Source: Aeromonas encheleia (GTDB taxonomy: Bacteria > Pseudomonadota > Gammaproteobacteria > Enterobacterales > Aeromonadaceae). Taken from it: a stretch of DNA of 64,000 nt. The notes under the pieces were generated by a model. That model did not search any database, was not told the DNA's origin, and was given only the letters and a program-made list of their open reading frames with translations. The translations under genes were made by a program, and so were the position numbers. This document shows positions 1-8,702 of the stretch, one piece after another. Where the stretch lies: assembly GCF_900637545.1 (NCBI RefSeq), contig NZ_LR134376.1, positions 3,553,001 through 3,617,000 on the forward strand. Reading direction: 5' to 3'. The first letter of the stretch is position 1. Every line of letters starts with the position of its first letter.

Positions 1-16
1 AAGAGTGACCCCAAAC

Positions 17-35
17 AGAGATGATAATCATTTTC
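17..35. promoter_or_regulatory. Candidate Fur box
   Basis: Positions 22-32 read TGATAATCATT, the core of the classical 19-bp Fur palindrome. Aligned over the full box I count about 14 of 19 matches. It lies about 80 bp upstream of the AraC-family gene starting near 112, so iron repression of that gene is likely. It could equally serve a divergent gene to the left of the window. Confidence 0.6.
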
Positions 36-111
36 ATTTGATTTTGTGGGGGCTAATATAGCATCCAAGAATCCGCAGTAGTTTTGCGGTTCGGTCATTT
101 AATATTTCGAA

Positions 112-1101
112 ATGGTCAAAGTGAGCATGACTGACACAGTGGCAAGAGATACCAGCGTTCGTAAACGCGGCCTGTTTACCGGAAGAGTCGAGAACCTGAT
201 GATTCAGGACGGCATCCTCTTCCACAACAAGGACATCGTTCACAAGGTCGATTTCGCCACCCAGCGAGAGCTGCCGCCGCAGCTGATCATCGCCATCCCG
301 CTCGAGAGCAGGGCGCTGATGACCTATGGCGCTACCCACAGGCTCAGAGGTTGCCGCTTTCACAAGTCCGATCCCATTGTGGCCACCGCCATCTTCTATG
401 CCGAGCCTGACATGGTGCAGGGCGCCGCCAAGGCCCATGTGCGCAGCCGCAGCATCGTCTTGTCGCTCAGCCTGCCCTGGCTTGAGCGCCACCTGATCGG
501 CAAGCACCGCGCGCTGTTCGAACGCATATTCAACCATCACTTGAGTCGCTTCGACTGGTCGCTGCCGCCACACCTTGGCCAGATAGCGGAAGCCTTGAAC
601 CTCACCAGCAGTCAGAATGCCCCCGAGATGCTGATGAGAGAGGCATTCGCCCTCACCGTATGGGAGAGTCTGATGACCAACATCCAGCAGATCGCCTTTG
701 CCTGTGGCCAGCGCCACAACGAACAACCGACCCGTCTGAAAATGTTGCTGATGGATGAAAGGGTGGACGAGATGGCACTTGCCGACATCGCCGATAGGTT
801 GGGAATGAGTGTGTCTACCTTGCAGCGAGCGGCAAAGAAAGAGCTGGGCATGAGCCTGCAGCGTTATCTGCGCGAGCGAAAGTTGCAGGAGGCGAAGGTG
901 AAGCTAGAAGCGCGAAGCCTGTCCCTGCAGGAAGCCGCGGAGCACGCTGGCTACAGCCATGTCTCGAACTTCATTACGGCGTTTCGAAAGCTGTTTGGCT
1001 TTTCACCAAAGCAACTCCTCAGGCAAGGCGAAGGCAAAATAGGAAATGGCTGCGCCCTGAACAGCCAAGCCATCGAGGACCAGAGAAGTTCCCTCGGCTA
1101 G
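112..1101 (+). CDS. AraC-family transcriptional regulator (PchR-like, probably iron-regulated)
   Basis: A 329-residue protein with two helix-turn-helix units in its last third (from about residue 217: ALADIADRLGMSVSTLQRA and, later, SLQEAAEHAGYSHVSNFITA), ending in the AraC signature F-x-K-x-FGFSPKQLL. The N-terminal 200 residues have no recognisable sugar cupin. Regulators of this layout behind a Fur box (PchR/YbtA type) usually sense a ferric siderophore and activate its uptake genes, so I infer that role. The partner receptor would lie outside the window. The ATG at 127 is an alternative start; neither has a convincing ribosome binding site. Confidence 0.8.
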   Translation: MVKVSMTDTVARDTSVRKRGLFTGRVENLMIQDGILFHNKDIVHKVDFATQRELPPQLIIAIPLESRALMTYGATHRLRGCRFHKSDPIVATAIFYAEPDMVQGAAKAHVRSRSIVLSLSLPWLERHLIGKHRALFERIFNHHLSRFDWSLPPHLGQIAEALNLTSSQNAPEMLMREAFALTVWESLMTNIQQIAFACGQRHNEQPTRLKMLLMDERVDEMALADIADRLGMSVSTLQRAAKKELGMSLQRYLRERKLQEAKVKLEARSLSLQEAAEHAGYSHVSNFITAFRKLFGFSPKQLLRQGEGKIGNGCALNSQAIEDQRSSLG

Positions 1102-1146
1102 CCTGGACGCCCACATTCATGAGCGTACTCAGTGGCGCGCGGATAT

Positions 1147-1180
1147 GAAAAAGCCCAAGCGATTGAATCGCTTGGGCTCT
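1147..1180 (-). terminator. Rho-independent terminator of tRNA-Ser
   Basis: On the minus strand an AGCCCAAGCGA stem closes on its complement over a short loop and runs into TTTTT, immediately after the tRNA-Ser CCA end. Confidence 0.85.
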
Positions 1181-1187
1181 GAATGAA

Positions 1188-1275
1188 TGGCGGAGGAGGT
1201 GGGATTTGAACCCACGGATGGTCGCCCATCGCCGGTTTTCAAGACCGGTGCATTCAGCCGCTCTGCCACCCCTCC
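1188..1275 (-). tRNA. serT: tRNA-Ser(TGA)
   Basis: An 88-nt gene on the minus strand. The acceptor stem GGAGGGG pairs with CTCCTCC, the anticodon loop CTTGAAA carries TGA, there is a long variable arm typical of class II tRNAs, the T-loop is GTTCAAATC, and the CCA is encoded. It closely resembles enterobacterial tRNA-Ser1. It decodes UCA/UCG-type serine codons. Confidence 0.95.
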
Positions 1276-1472
1276 GCAGCAGTGCGCCGAATATTACCCA
1301 TGCCGATCCGGCTTGTAAATCCCCGCCCCGTTCGTTTGCCGATTTATTGGGCTAAACTACGCAAAAAGCCCACAAACAGGGCATGAGCCGCGCTTTTTAG
1401 ACCGGATAACTTGACTTGAAAACAGACTCACCCACTATAGTGGCCACCACGATATTCCAGCAAGATGGACTT

Positions 1473-2222
1473 ATGAGAATCAAACATGCCCTGATCGCAG
1501 CCTTGACTGGCGCGACCCTGCTTGCGGCGCCGGTGCAGGCGAGCGAGCTGACCAAAACGGATGTCGAGCAGATCGTGCGCGACTACCTGGTCAAGAATCC
1601 TGAAATACTGGTCGAGATGTCCAATGCCCTGCGCGCCAAGCAGGAGAGCCAGCAGGCCGCCAGCGACAAATCCCTGATCGAGGCTCATGCCAAACAGCTC
1701 TATTCCAACCAGGATCCCGAGAGCGGCAACCCCAAGGGCAGCCTGACCGTGGTCGAGTTTTTCGACTACAACTGCGGCTACTGCAAGCGCGCTCACCCGC
1801 TCGTCAAGCAGCTGCTCGGTGAAGACAAGGAGATCCGCTACATCTACAAGCAGTTCCCCATCCTGAGCGAGACCTCCTACTATGCCGCCCGCGCCGCCCT
1901 GGCGGTGCAGCTGGGTCAGCCTGACAAATACCAGACCTTCCACGACAAGCTGTATGCCCATCAGGGTCCGCTGGCCGACGAAGCCCAGGTGAAAGCGATC
2001 GCCACGGCCGCCGGGGTGGATTGGAGCAAGGTCGAGGCCAAGTTCAAGGACGGCAGCATCGATCAGAACCTCGGCACCAACCGTGCCCTGGCCGAAGCCA
2101 TGAGCATCTCGGGTACTCCGGCCTTCATCATCGGTGACCAGATCCTGCGCGGTGCACCGCGCGATCTGGCGAGCCTGCAGGCCATCGTCAAGGACGTGCG
2201 CGCGGGCAAGAGCATCCAGTAA
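1473..2222 (+). CDS. Periplasmic DsbA/ScsC-family thiol oxidoreductase
   Basis: A 249-residue exported protein. Residues 1-23 form a signal peptide ending PVQASE. Residues 26-75 are the helical ScsC-type N-terminal region (YLVKNPEILVEM). A thioredoxin fold follows with the active site CGYC at about 101-104 and the cis-proline loop GTPAF near 213. The family oxidises or isomerises cysteine pairs in the periplasm; ScsC-type helical N-termini often oligomerise, which favours isomerase activity. No DsbD-like partner adjoins it. I chose the ATG at 1473 because it begins the signal peptide; an upstream in-frame ATG at 1416 would add a non-signal extension. Confidence 0.88.
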   Translation: MRIKHALIAALTGATLLAAPVQASELTKTDVEQIVRDYLVKNPEILVEMSNALRAKQESQQAASDKSLIEAHAKQLYSNQDPESGNPKGSLTVVEFFDYNCGYCKRAHPLVKQLLGEDKEIRYIYKQFPILSETSYYAARAALAVQLGQPDKYQTFHDKLYAHQGPLADEAQVKAIATAAGVDWSKVEAKFKDGSIDQNLGTNRALAEAMSISGTPAFIIGDQILRGAPRDLASLQAIVKDVRAGKSIQ

Positions 2223-2239
2223 GCTCGCCACGCGCTGAT

Positions 2240-2271
2240 AAAAAAACGCCCCGGCCATGCCGGGGCGTTTT
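2240..2271. terminator. Bidirectional terminator between the DsbA-like gene and galE
   Basis: The stem ACGCCCCGGC/GCCGGGGCGT is flanked by A6 on the left and a short T run on the right, between convergent genes. Confidence 0.85.
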
Positions 2272-2291
2272 GCTATTCGGGCTTCAGCCCC

Positions 2292-3305
2292 TCAGGCCTG
2301 ATAGCCGTTCGGATTCTGGCTTTGCCAGCGCCAGGTGTCCACCATCATCTGCTCGAGCCCGCGCTCCGCGCGCCAGCCCAGCTCGGTGCTGGCCTTGTGC
2401 GGCTCGGCCCAGCACTCGGCGATGTCGCCGGGGCGGCGGGGCTTGACCTGGTAAGGAATGGGGCGACCGCTGGCCGCCTCGAACGCACGGATCATCTCCA
2501 GCACCGAGTAGCCCTGGCCGGTGCCGAGGTTGTAGGTGAATACCCCGGTGTCGGTCGCGATGCGGGCCAGCGCCTTCAGGTGGCCGATGGCGAGATCCAC
2601 CACGTGGATGTAGTCGCGCACCCCGGTGCCATCCGGCGTCGGGTAGTCGTTGCCAAACACCCCCAGCTCCTTGAGCTTGCCCACCCCGACCTGGCTGATG
2701 TAGGGCAGCAGGTTGTTGGGAATGCCGTTGGGATCTTCGCCGATGAGGCCGCTCTCGTGGGCGCCGACCGGGTTGAAGTAGCGCAGCAGCACTATGGCCC
2801 AGCGCGGATCGGACTTGGCGAGATCCCGCAGTATCTCTTCCACCATCAGCTTGGAGCGGCCATAGGGGTTGGTCGCGCTGGTGGGAAAATCTTCCCGCAG
2901 CGGCACAGAGGCGGGATCGCCATAGACGGTAGCCGAGGAGCTGAACACCAGCCGGAACACGCCGGCTTTGGCCATCTCCTCGCACAGCACCAGGGTGCCG
3001 GTCACGTTGTTCTGGTAGTAGGTGAGCGGTATCTGGCTCGACTCCCCCACCGCCTTGAGGCCGGCGAAGTGGATCACAGATTCAATCTTATGGGCGGCGA
3101 ACAGCCGCTGCAAGCAGGCCCGGTCGAGAATATCGCCCTCGACGAAGGTGACCGCCTGACCGGTGATCCGCTCGACCCGCTTGAGGGACTCGGGGGAAGA
3201 GTTGGAAAGATTGTCCAGTACCACCACCTGCTGCCCCGCATTGAGCAGCTCGACCAGAGTGTGGGAGCCGATATAGCCGGCGCCGCCCGTGACCAGTATT
3301 GTCAT
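2292..3305 (-). CDS. galE: UDP-glucose 4-epimerase
   Basis: A 337-residue extended short-chain dehydrogenase, the normal GalE length. The N-terminal NAD-binding glycine motif is [12 protein letters not shown], the catalytic serine lies in SSSATVYG, and the Tyr-Lys pair in NPYGRSKLM. It interconverts UDP-glucose and UDP-galactose for galactose use and for supplying surface polysaccharide precursors. It stands alone here, with no galT, galK or galM beside it, which suggests the polysaccharide role. It starts with ATG at 3305 and converges with the DsbA-like gene. Confidence 0.95.
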   Translation of the reverse strand: MTILVTGGAGYIGSHTLVELLNAGQQVVVLDNLSNSSPESLKRVERITGQAVTFVEGDILDRACLQRLFAAHKIESVIHFAGLKAVGESSQIPLTYYQNNVTGTLVLCEEMAKAGVFRLVFSSSATVYGDPASVPLREDFPTSATNPYGRSKLMVEEILRDLAKSDPRWAIVLLRYFNPVGAHESGLIGEDPNGIPNNLLPYISQVGVGKLKELGVFGNDYPTPDGTGVRDYIHVVDLAIGHLKALARIATDTGVFTYNLGTGQGYSVLEMIRAFEAASGRPIPYQVKPRRPGDIAECWAEPHKASTELGWRAERGLEQMMVDTWRWQSQNPNGYQA

Positions 3306-3389
3306 TTGTTACCCCGTGTTCTGCTGAAACTGGGGCAGAGTGTACCCGTCCGCCCCCACAGGGAAAAGACGAAGAGATCAATGACGCCC

Positions 3390-4394
3390 TCAATACGCCA
3401 GACTGATGTCCCCTTTGGCGGTGCAGGAGCAGGCCAGCGCCACCCCGCTCTCGAGATCCTGCGTGCTGAGCGTCACCACGCTCTGGCGCTCGATCTCACC
3501 GGTCGTGGTGCAGCGGCAGGCGCCACAGACCCCGGCGCGGCAGGCGGCCGCCATGGTCTCGCCGGCACCCTCGAGGGCGGCCAGCAGGGTCTGGCCCGGC
3601 AGTATCTTCACCTTCTTGCCGCTTTTTTTCAGGGTCAGCCAGAAATGGTCGCCATCGGTGGCCACCGGCGCCGCCTCGGGTAGGCCGAATGACTCCTGAT
3701 GCAGTTGAGCGACCGGCAGGCCCAGCTCCGCCAGCATGGCGCTCACCGCGGCCATGTAGGGCGCGGGCCCACACAGATAGACGTGGCGGCCGAGCAGGTC
3801 CGGCGCCAGTTCCCTCAGCATGGCGGGGTCGAGCCGGCCGAGCCAGGGGTGAGTGGTCTGGTCCTGCTCCAGCACTTTCTCCAGCACTAAAGCATGGCGC
3901 AGCCCGCTATGTGCCTCGGCCAGTGCCGCCAGTTCGCTGGCGAAGATCACATCCTCGGGGGAGCGGGCGCTGTGGATGAAACGAATGTCCGCCTCAGGGC
4001 GTTTGGCCAGCTCGTCGCGCAGCATGGCCCACATGGGGGTTATGCCGGAGCCCGCGCTCAGCAGCAGCGGTCGCTCGCAGGGCAAGGCGCTCAGGTTGAA
4101 GTCACCGAAGGGGCCGTCGGCCCGGATCTCATCCCCCAGCTGCAGGTGCTGGTGCAGATGATGGGACACCAGTCCCACATCCTTGATGGTGACCTGCCAG
4201 AAAGGATCTTGCGGGCTGGAGGAGAGGGTGTAGGCGCGGCACTTGGGCTCGCCGCCTACCTCGGTGTGCAGGGTCAGGCACTGGCCGGCCAGCACCGGGG
4301 GCAAGGCGCCATCGACGGCGGCGAACTGCCAGCTCACCACATCATGGGTGTCGGCACGGCGGCCAATGCAGCGCAGGGTGAGAGAGGTCATCAC
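3390..4394 (-). CDS. hcr: NADH oxidoreductase partner of hybrid cluster protein
   Basis: A 334-residue flavoprotein with a ferredoxin-reductase FAD domain (CRAYTLSSS, the RxYS FAD motif), an NAD-binding domain (LLSAGSGITPM) and a C-terminal plant-type 2Fe-2S domain (CRAGVCGACRC plus a distal Cys). It passes electrons from NADH to Hcp, reducing it for NO or hydroxylamine detoxification. It lies 108 bp downstream of hcp on the same strand, with a terminator-like hairpin in between, so it probably receives only part of the hcp transcripts. Confidence 0.92.
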   Translation of the reverse strand: MMTSLTLRCIGRRADTHDVVSWQFAAVDGALPPVLAGQCLTLHTEVGGEPKCRAYTLSSSPQDPFWQVTIKDVGLVSHHLHQHLQLGDEIRADGPFGDFNLSALPCERPLLLSAGSGITPMWAMLRDELAKRPEADIRFIHSARSPEDVIFASELAALAEAHSGLRHALVLEKVLEQDQTTHPWLGRLDPAMLRELAPDLLGRHVYLCGPAPYMAAVSAMLAELGLPVAQLHQESFGLPEAAPVATDGDHFWLTLKKSGKKVKILPGQTLLAALEGAGETMAAACRAGVCGACRCTTTGEIERQSVVTLSTQDLESGVALACSCTAKGDISLAY

Positions 4395-4428
4395 AAGGCT
4401 CCTCGGTCTGATGAAAAGGTCTGATTCG

Positions 4429-4454
4429 AAAAAAGGCGAGCCGGGGGGCTCGCC
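4429..4454 (-). terminator. Terminator-like hairpin between hcp and hcr
   Basis: On the minus strand GGCGAGCC, a CCCC loop, GGCTCGCC and then TTTTTT: a compact intrinsic terminator inside the hcp-hcr operon. It may set the Hcp:Hcr ratio. Confidence 0.75.
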
Positions 4455-4502
4455 AAAGGCTTACAACACGCTGAGATGATCAGGCTGGCACAGCCTGCGG
4501 CG

Positions 4503-6155
4503 TCAGGCCGCCAGGATCTCGGCCAGATCCGCTTCGGCCGTGGTGGTGCCTTTCAGGCCGAACTGCTCCTCCAGCACCTTGAGCAGGGCCGGGGTGAGGA
4601 AGGCCGGGGCGGTCGGGCCGGTGCGGATGTCCTTCACCCCGAGCGCCAGCAGGGTGAGCAAAATGACAATGGCCTTCTGCTCGAACCAGGAGAGCACCAG
4701 GGTCAGCGGCAGATCGTTGACGCCGCACTCGAACGCCTCGGACAGCGCCAGTGCCAGCTGGATGGCGGAGTAGGCGTCGTTGCACTGGCCCACGTCCAGC
4801 AGACGGGGAATGCCGCCAATGTTGCCGAAGTCGAGTTTGTTGAACTTGTACTTGCCGCAGCCCAGGGTGAGCAACAGGCTGTCTTGGGGGGCGGCCTTGG
4901 CAAACTCGGTGAAGTAGGCGCGCTCGGCCTTGTCGCCGTCACAACCGCCCACCAGGAAGAAATGACTGATCTCGCCGGCCTTGACCTTGTCGATCACCGC
5001 GGGGGCGGCCTGCATCAGGGCGTTGCGGGCGAAGCCGATGGTGATGAAGTGCTCGAGCTCGGTGTGCTTGAAGCCCTCCAGCGCCTGCGCCTTCGCCACC
5101 ACGGCGGAGAAGTCTTCCCCCTCCAGATGGGTCACGCCCGGCCAGCCGACGATGGAGCGGGTGAAGATGCGATCGCTGTAGTCGCCCACGTTCGGATCGA
5201 TGATGCAGTTGGAGGTCATCACCACGGCGCCGGGGAAGTTCGCGAACTCCTTCTGCTGGTTCTGCCAGGCGGAGCCGTAGTTGCCCACCAGATGGGGATA
5301 CTGCTTGAAGAAGGGATAGGCCAACGCCGGCAGCATCTCGCCGTGGGTGTAGACATTGATGCCGGTGCCTGCGGTCTGCTCCAGGATCAGCTTGAGATCC
5401 ACCATGTCGTGGCCGGAGACCAGGATGCACTTGCCAGGCACAGGGGTGACCCTTGCTTGAGTCGGCTCAGGGTGGCCGAAGGCGCTGGTTTCACCGAGAT
5501 CCAGCATCTCCATGACACGGAAGTTGAGCAGGCCTATCTCCATGGCGCACTTGAACAGGGGATCCAGCTCGCTCGGATCGGTGCTGAGCCAGCTCATGAT
5601 GCGATGGAACTCGGCGGCCACCTCGCTATCCTGCTGACCCAGCACCCGGGCGTGCTCCATGTAGGCGGCGGCGCCCTTGAGGCCATAGAGGCAGAGCAGA
5701 CGCAGCCCCATGATGTCTTCGTGCACCTCGCTCTTGCCGCGGTTGACCGCGGTCTGGGGCGCATGGGCCAGCTGCTCCAGCAGCTCGGCACCCGGCTCGA
5801 AGCCGGCGGCCTCGGGCAAACCGGTAACCTGCACCGCCAGCGCGGCCAGACGGCCGGCCAGTTGCTGACGATGAGCCAGCGCCTGGTTGACATAGCCGAC
5901 GATGCGGGCGGAGTCGAAGTTGACGTTGGTGAGGGTGGCGAAGAAGGCCTTGGGCACGAAGGCATCGATCTCGTTGTCGATGACGCCGTGCTCGCGGGCG
6001 GCCAGCGCCCAGGCACTGAGGCCCTGCAGCGCATAGATCAGCACATCCTGCAGATCCGAGGTCTCGGCCGTCTTGCCGCACATGCCCTGTGCGTAAGCGC
6101 AGCCATTGCCTGCCGGGGTACGAATTGTCTGTTCACATTGCACACAAAACATCAT
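4503..6155 (-). CDS. hcp: Hybrid cluster protein (NO/hydroxylamine reductase)
   Basis: A 550-residue protein. Its N-terminus holds the iron-sulfur ligands Cys4, Cys7, Cys19 and Cys26 in a CX2C-X11-CX6C spacing, the enterobacterial class with a 2Fe-2S cluster. Later conserved cysteines (SGHDMVDL region, [26 protein letters not shown]) provide the hybrid Fe-S-O cluster. Hcp reduces nitric oxide or hydroxylamine under anaerobic nitrosative stress. An AGGAGAGG ribosome binding site precedes tandem ATGs at 6155 and 6152. It is first in the hcp-hcr operon and has a perfect FNR palindrome upstream. Confidence 0.95.
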   Translation of the reverse strand: MMFCVQCEQTIRTPAGNGCAYAQGMCGKTAETSDLQDVLIYALQGLSAWALAAREHGVIDNEIDAFVPKAFFATLTNVNFDSARIVGYVNQALAHRQQLAGRLAALAVQVTGLPEAAGFEPGAELLEQLAHAPQTAVNRGKSEVHEDIMGLRLLCLYGLKGAAAYMEHARVLGQQDSEVAAEFHRIMSWLSTDPSELDPLFKCAMEIGLLNFRVMEMLDLGETSAFGHPEPTQARVTPVPGKCILVSGHDMVDLKLILEQTAGTGINVYTHGEMLPALAYPFFKQYPHLVGNYGSAWQNQQKEFANFPGAVVMTSNCIIDPNVGDYSDRIFTRSIVGWPGVTHLEGEDFSAVVAKAQALEGFKHTELEHFITIGFARNALMQAAPAVIDKVKAGEISHFFLVGGCDGDKAERAYFTEFAKAAPQDSLLLTLGCGKYKFNKLDFGNIGGIPRLLDVGQCNDAYSAIQLALALSEAFECGVNDLPLTLVLSWFEQKAIVILLTLLALGVKDIRTGPTAPAFLTPALLKVLEEQFGLKGTTTAEADLAEILAA

Positions 6156-6218
6156 GCCTCTCCTAATTGGACATTTCAGTTACTTGTTTTGTGGCGATTC
6201 TATGCCCCTCGCGAAAAA

Positions 6219-6247
6219 CTTAATAGGCATTCAATTTGCCAATTAAG
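6219..6247. promoter_or_regulatory. 29-bp imperfect palindrome over the hcp promoter
   Basis: On the minus strand the arms CTTAATTGGCA and TGCCTATTAAG match in 10 of 11 pairs over a 7-nt spacer. The right arm contains TATTAA, a plausible hcp -10. This is operator geometry, but I do not recognise the regulator; it does not fit the usual NsrR motif well. Confidence 0.6.
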
Positions 6248-6253
6248 TTTTCA

Positions 6254-6267
6254 TTGATGCAGATCAA
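6254..6267. promoter_or_regulatory. FNR binding site upstream of hcp
   Basis: TTGAT-GCAG-ATCAA is a perfect match to the FNR consensus TTGAT-N4-ATCAA. Its centre is about 105 bp upstream of the hcp start and roughly 40-50 bp upstream of the presumed transcription start, consistent with class II activation under anaerobiosis. Confidence 0.85.
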
Positions 6268-6271
6268 AAAC

Positions 6272-6296
6272 AAAAAAGCCGCCCAGACAGGGCGGC
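6272..6296 (-). terminator. Terminator of dps
   Basis: The minus strand reads GCCGCCC, a short loop, GGGCGGC and then TTTTTT, just after the dps stop codon. Confidence 0.88.
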
Positions 6297-6350
6297 AAGC
6301 GGGTGGATTAAAGGAGAGACAATTCGGTGTGCGATAACGAGAAGAGCGGA

Positions 6351-6818
6351 TCAGGCCAGATAGGCGCGCAGCATCCAGACCAGTTTTTCCTGCTGCTGCA
6401 CATAGTCGGAGAGGATGGACGCGGTGCCCTCGTCACCGGCCTCGGCGGCTTGCCCCAGGATCCTGCGTTGGGCGACCAGCAGCTCGCGGAAGCTCTCAAG
6501 CAGGGATTCGACGCAGGCGCGGCCGTCGTGCAGCCCCTTCTGCTCGGGGATGGCGGAGACCTTGAGATAGTCGCTGAAGCTGTGCATGGGCACCCCATCC
6601 AGGGTGAGGATGCGCTCGGCCAGGGCATCGACCTTGAGCAGCAGATCGTTGTAGATCTCTTCAAATTTCAGGTGCAGCTCGAAGAACTGGTTGCCGCGGA
6701 TATTCCAGTGGAAACCACGGACGTTCATGTAGAGGATCTGGTAGCTGGCCAGCAACTTGTTCAGCTCGGCAGCCAGGGCTTGTGATTGAACGGTATCAAG
6801 ACCAATGGGGCTCTTCAT
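6351..6818 (-). CDS. dps: Dps-family DNA-protecting ferritin
   Basis: A protein of about 155 residues, the Dps length. The ferroxidase motif FHWNIRG near residue 37 and EIYNDLLLKVDALAERI supply the inter-subunit iron ligands; the C-terminal helix is QQQEKLVWMLRAYL. Dps forms dodecamers that oxidise Fe(II) with peroxide, store iron and shield DNA in starvation or oxidative stress. Two ATGs lie in tandem at 6821 and 6818; the GGAGG at 6825-6829 is correctly spaced only for the second. An OxyR-type site lies upstream. Confidence 0.93.
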   Translation of the reverse strand: MKSPIGLDTVQSQALAAELNKLLASYQILYMNVRGFHWNIRGNQFFELHLKFEEIYNDLLLKVDALAERILTLDGVPMHSFSDYLKVSAIPEQKGLHDGRACVESLLESFRELLVAQRRILGQAAEAGDEGTASILSDYVQQQEKLVWMLRAYLA

Positions 6819-6887
6819 CATTCACCTCCAGGTGGTAAACATTATTGGGAACGGAGTCAGCATATCCCTGCGCAGACTCAAAGGACA

Positions 6888-6924
6888 ATCGCCTCTGCCT
6901 TGCCGATTGATAGCGAATGGCTAT
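6888..6924. promoter_or_regulatory. OxyR-type operator upstream of dps
   Basis: Read on the minus strand, GATAG-N7-CTATC is perfect. It is followed after 7 nt by the degenerate pair CAAG-N7-CGAT. This is the four-element, 7-nt spacing of OxyR sites. It abuts the presumed dps -35 (6882-6887) with TATGCT (6859-6864) as -10. Confidence 0.65.
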
Positions 6925-6949
6925 CGCCCAGCGGGCTCCAGCTCCTGAC

Positions 6950-7507
6950 TCATGCCCCGAGCCGCTCGATGTAGAGGATCACCTCCCCCAGGTGAATGCC
7001 GAACTTGCTGATCTCGGCGCGATTGATCAGGCGATCTTCATCCAGCAGATACATCCAGTCATCGAAGCTCACCCGCACCAGCTCCCCGTCCGGCAGGGCC
7101 AGATCGAGTTGATAACGCCAGTTCAGGGCAAAGCCTGCCGTCTTGCCCACCGCCTCCCCCACCACGTCCGATGCGGTGCCGCGCCAGTGCCCATCCGCCC
7201 CCTTGTGCAAAAACCAGGTGCGGGTCTGCCGGCGGCCGTCATCGAAATAGAACTGCTCGAACAGCTCCCCCTTACCCTCTCGCCAGCGCCCCAGCATCTC
7301 GACCCGAAAGCGACTGGTCACTTCGCCGCTACGGTCTGTCACCAGGCCATGGGCCACCAGCTTGCCATTGAAGAAACGGGCGAGATCCCAGTTCGGCTCC
7401 TGACCACGGTAGTCATCCAGACTGCTGCCACACCCCGTCAGTACCACGAGTGACAACAGCAGCAGAAAGCGACAATAACGATAGAAAGACAGTGAGTATT
7501 CCAGCAT
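6950..7507 (-). CDS. DUF3833 family lipoprotein
   Basis: A 185-residue lipoprotein: a hydrophobic leader ends in the lipobox LTGC. The mature part shows the family pattern FFNGKLVAHGLVTDRSG, then FDDWMYLLDED and KFGIHLGEV near the C-terminus. The function of DUF3833 is not established. It is the last gene of the photolyase operon and its start overlaps the stop of the gene before it by one base, so it is translationally coupled. It is probably an envelope accessory of the lipid-modifying enzymes in the operon. Confidence 0.8.
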   Translation of the reverse strand: MLEYSLSFYRYCRFLLLLSLVVLTGCGSSLDDYRGQEPNWDLARFFNGKLVAHGLVTDRSGEVTSRFRVEMLGRWREGKGELFEQFYFDDGRRQTRTWFLHKGADGHWRGTASDVVGEAVGKTAGFALNWRYQLDLALPDGELVRVSFDDWMYLLDEDRLINRAEISKFGIHLGEVILYIERLGA

Positions 7508-8049
7508 CAGAGTTGACCCCGCAGGCGGCGGGTGAGCCCGGGATCACGACTGTTGTCGGCGAGCCAGATGGCCAGAAAGGCAGCAGAAAACTGCGGATCG
7601 GCGAGGGAACCCAGGGGCTTGTCCTGCCACCAGAAGTGGCCGGCTCCCGCACTGTCCACATAGAAGGTCAGTCTGTCCCCCGCTCCGACGTCGGGCCAGA
7701 GGGCGGCGAGCCGACCGAGCCAGCGCTCGCGATCCGTCTCGCTGCCAAGCCCGAGCCGCTGCCACTCGGCGGCGGTGGCGCTCAAAAGATCCTCCTGCTC
7801 TATGGCTCTGGCATAGGTCAGGGTGAGCGCCTGCGGATAGCGACCGGGCTCGTAGCGGCCGCTCGCGCTATAGAGGGTGGCATCATAGAGCTTGAACCAG
7901 AGCCAGCTCATCTCCCCCTGCCCGACCGCGCGCAGCTGCTGCCAGGGGACGGCAGAGGCCTGCACGGCAGTAGCAACAAGTAGCGTCAGCGCCGCCAGCA
8001 AGGCACTAATTCCACCCCATGTGCCAATGGGCAGGATCTTCCAGTTCAT
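7507..8049 (-). CDS. Chalcone-isomerase-like periplasmic protein
   Basis: A 180-residue exported protein. The signal peptide ends VQASA, followed by GQGEMSWLWFKLYDATLYS, characteristic of the bacterial chalcone-isomerase-like fold (PF16036). These bacterial members lack demonstrated isomerase activity, and fatty-acid binding is a reasonable guess from the fold. It overlaps the preceding small gene by 44 bp and the following DUF3833 gene by one base. An AGGAG lies 10 nt before the ATG at 8049. Confidence 0.75.
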   Translation of the reverse strand: MNWKILPIGTWGGISALLAALTLLVATAVQASAVPWQQLRAVGQGEMSWLWFKLYDATLYSASGRYEPGRYPQALTLTYARAIEQEDLLSATAAEWQRLGLGSETDRERWLGRLAALWPDVGAGDRLTFYVDSAGAGHFWWQDKPLGSLADPQFSAAFLAIWLADNSRDPGLTRRLRGQL

Positions 8050-8224
8050 GCCAGTCCATCTCCTGTTCCTGCAGGGTATTGATATCCTGCATCACCACGC
8101 TCGCCAGTTGACCTCGCGCATCCCGCTGGCAGGCCACCACCAGGTAGAAGCGGTCGGCCAGCTCGTACTGGCTCTCCTTGGTCCATTTGGAAAACAACAA
8201 GGCGTCGGTCGAAAAGGCGTTCAT
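8006..8224 (-). CDS. Small Trp-rich protein (TIGR02450/DUF2389-like)
   Basis: A 72-residue protein with LLFSKWT near the N-terminus and WHELEDPAHWHMGW at the C-terminus, which matches my memory of the TIGR02450 pattern (KWT ... W-x-EL-x-D ... W-x-x-GW). Function unknown. It overlaps DUF2878 by four bases upstream and the chalcone-isomerase-like gene by 44 bases downstream, so it is an integral cistron of the photolyase operon. Confidence 0.7.
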   Translation of the reverse strand: MNAFSTDALLFSKWTKESQYELADRFYLVVACQRDARGQLASVVMQDINTLQEQEMDWHELEDPAHWHMGWN

Positions 8225-8700
8225 CTCGGCTCACCCTCCAGCGTCACCGTTACCCACAGCAGTACGGGTAACCACCACATCCAGATCACCGCCAGCAGCG
8301 CCGTGCTGATCCAGATGCCCCAGGGTAAGTGTACGGCCTCCATGGCAGCCCCCGCCACATAGGAGCTGGCGCCCCCCACCATGCCAAAGAGCGCCTGCTG
8401 CCAGCGGGGCAAGGGCCGAAGCCAGCGCAGACCGTGGGAGAGGGTCAGGGCAAAACCGCACCAGAGCAGCAACAGCCAGAGGGGGAAGCCGGACGGAAAC
8501 TGGAACAGGCCGAGCCGCCAGAGCAGGCCGTCGAGCAGACAGCCAGCCAGGGCCACCGGCAATAACCGCAGATCGCGCCTGCGGCTGGGGGAGAAGAGGA
8601 AATGAAGCAACAACATCAGCAGCAGCGGGCCTGGTTGCTGCCATTTCACCGCCAGCAACCAGTAGAGGTTGAACCCCAGCAGGTGGGCCCACTGCCACAT
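8221..8700 (-). CDS. DUF2878 family integral membrane protein
   Basis: A 159-residue, very hydrophobic protein with four or five predicted membrane helices and the family-like segment LWLLLLWCGFALTLSHGL followed by GGASSYVAGAAM. Function unknown. The ATG at 8700 lies two bases beyond the stop of the CFA-synthase-like gene, so the two are probably coupled. Membrane location fits a lipid-modification operon. Confidence 0.75.
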   Translation of the reverse strand: MWQWAHLLGFNLYWLLAVKWQQPGPLLLMLLLHFLFSPSRRRDLRLLPVALAGCLLDGLLWRLGLFQFPSGFPLWLLLLWCGFALTLSHGLRWLRPLPRWQQALFGMVGGASSYVAGAAMEAVHLPWGIWISTALLAVIWMWWLPVLLWVTVTLEGEPR

Positions 8701-8702
8701 AG

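Noticed and set aside
4476..6257. A long open frame on the plus strand opposite hcp
   Set aside because: GC-rich antisense reading frame of hcp; composition (Gly/Gln/Leu/His-rich) and lack of motifs show it is not a gene.
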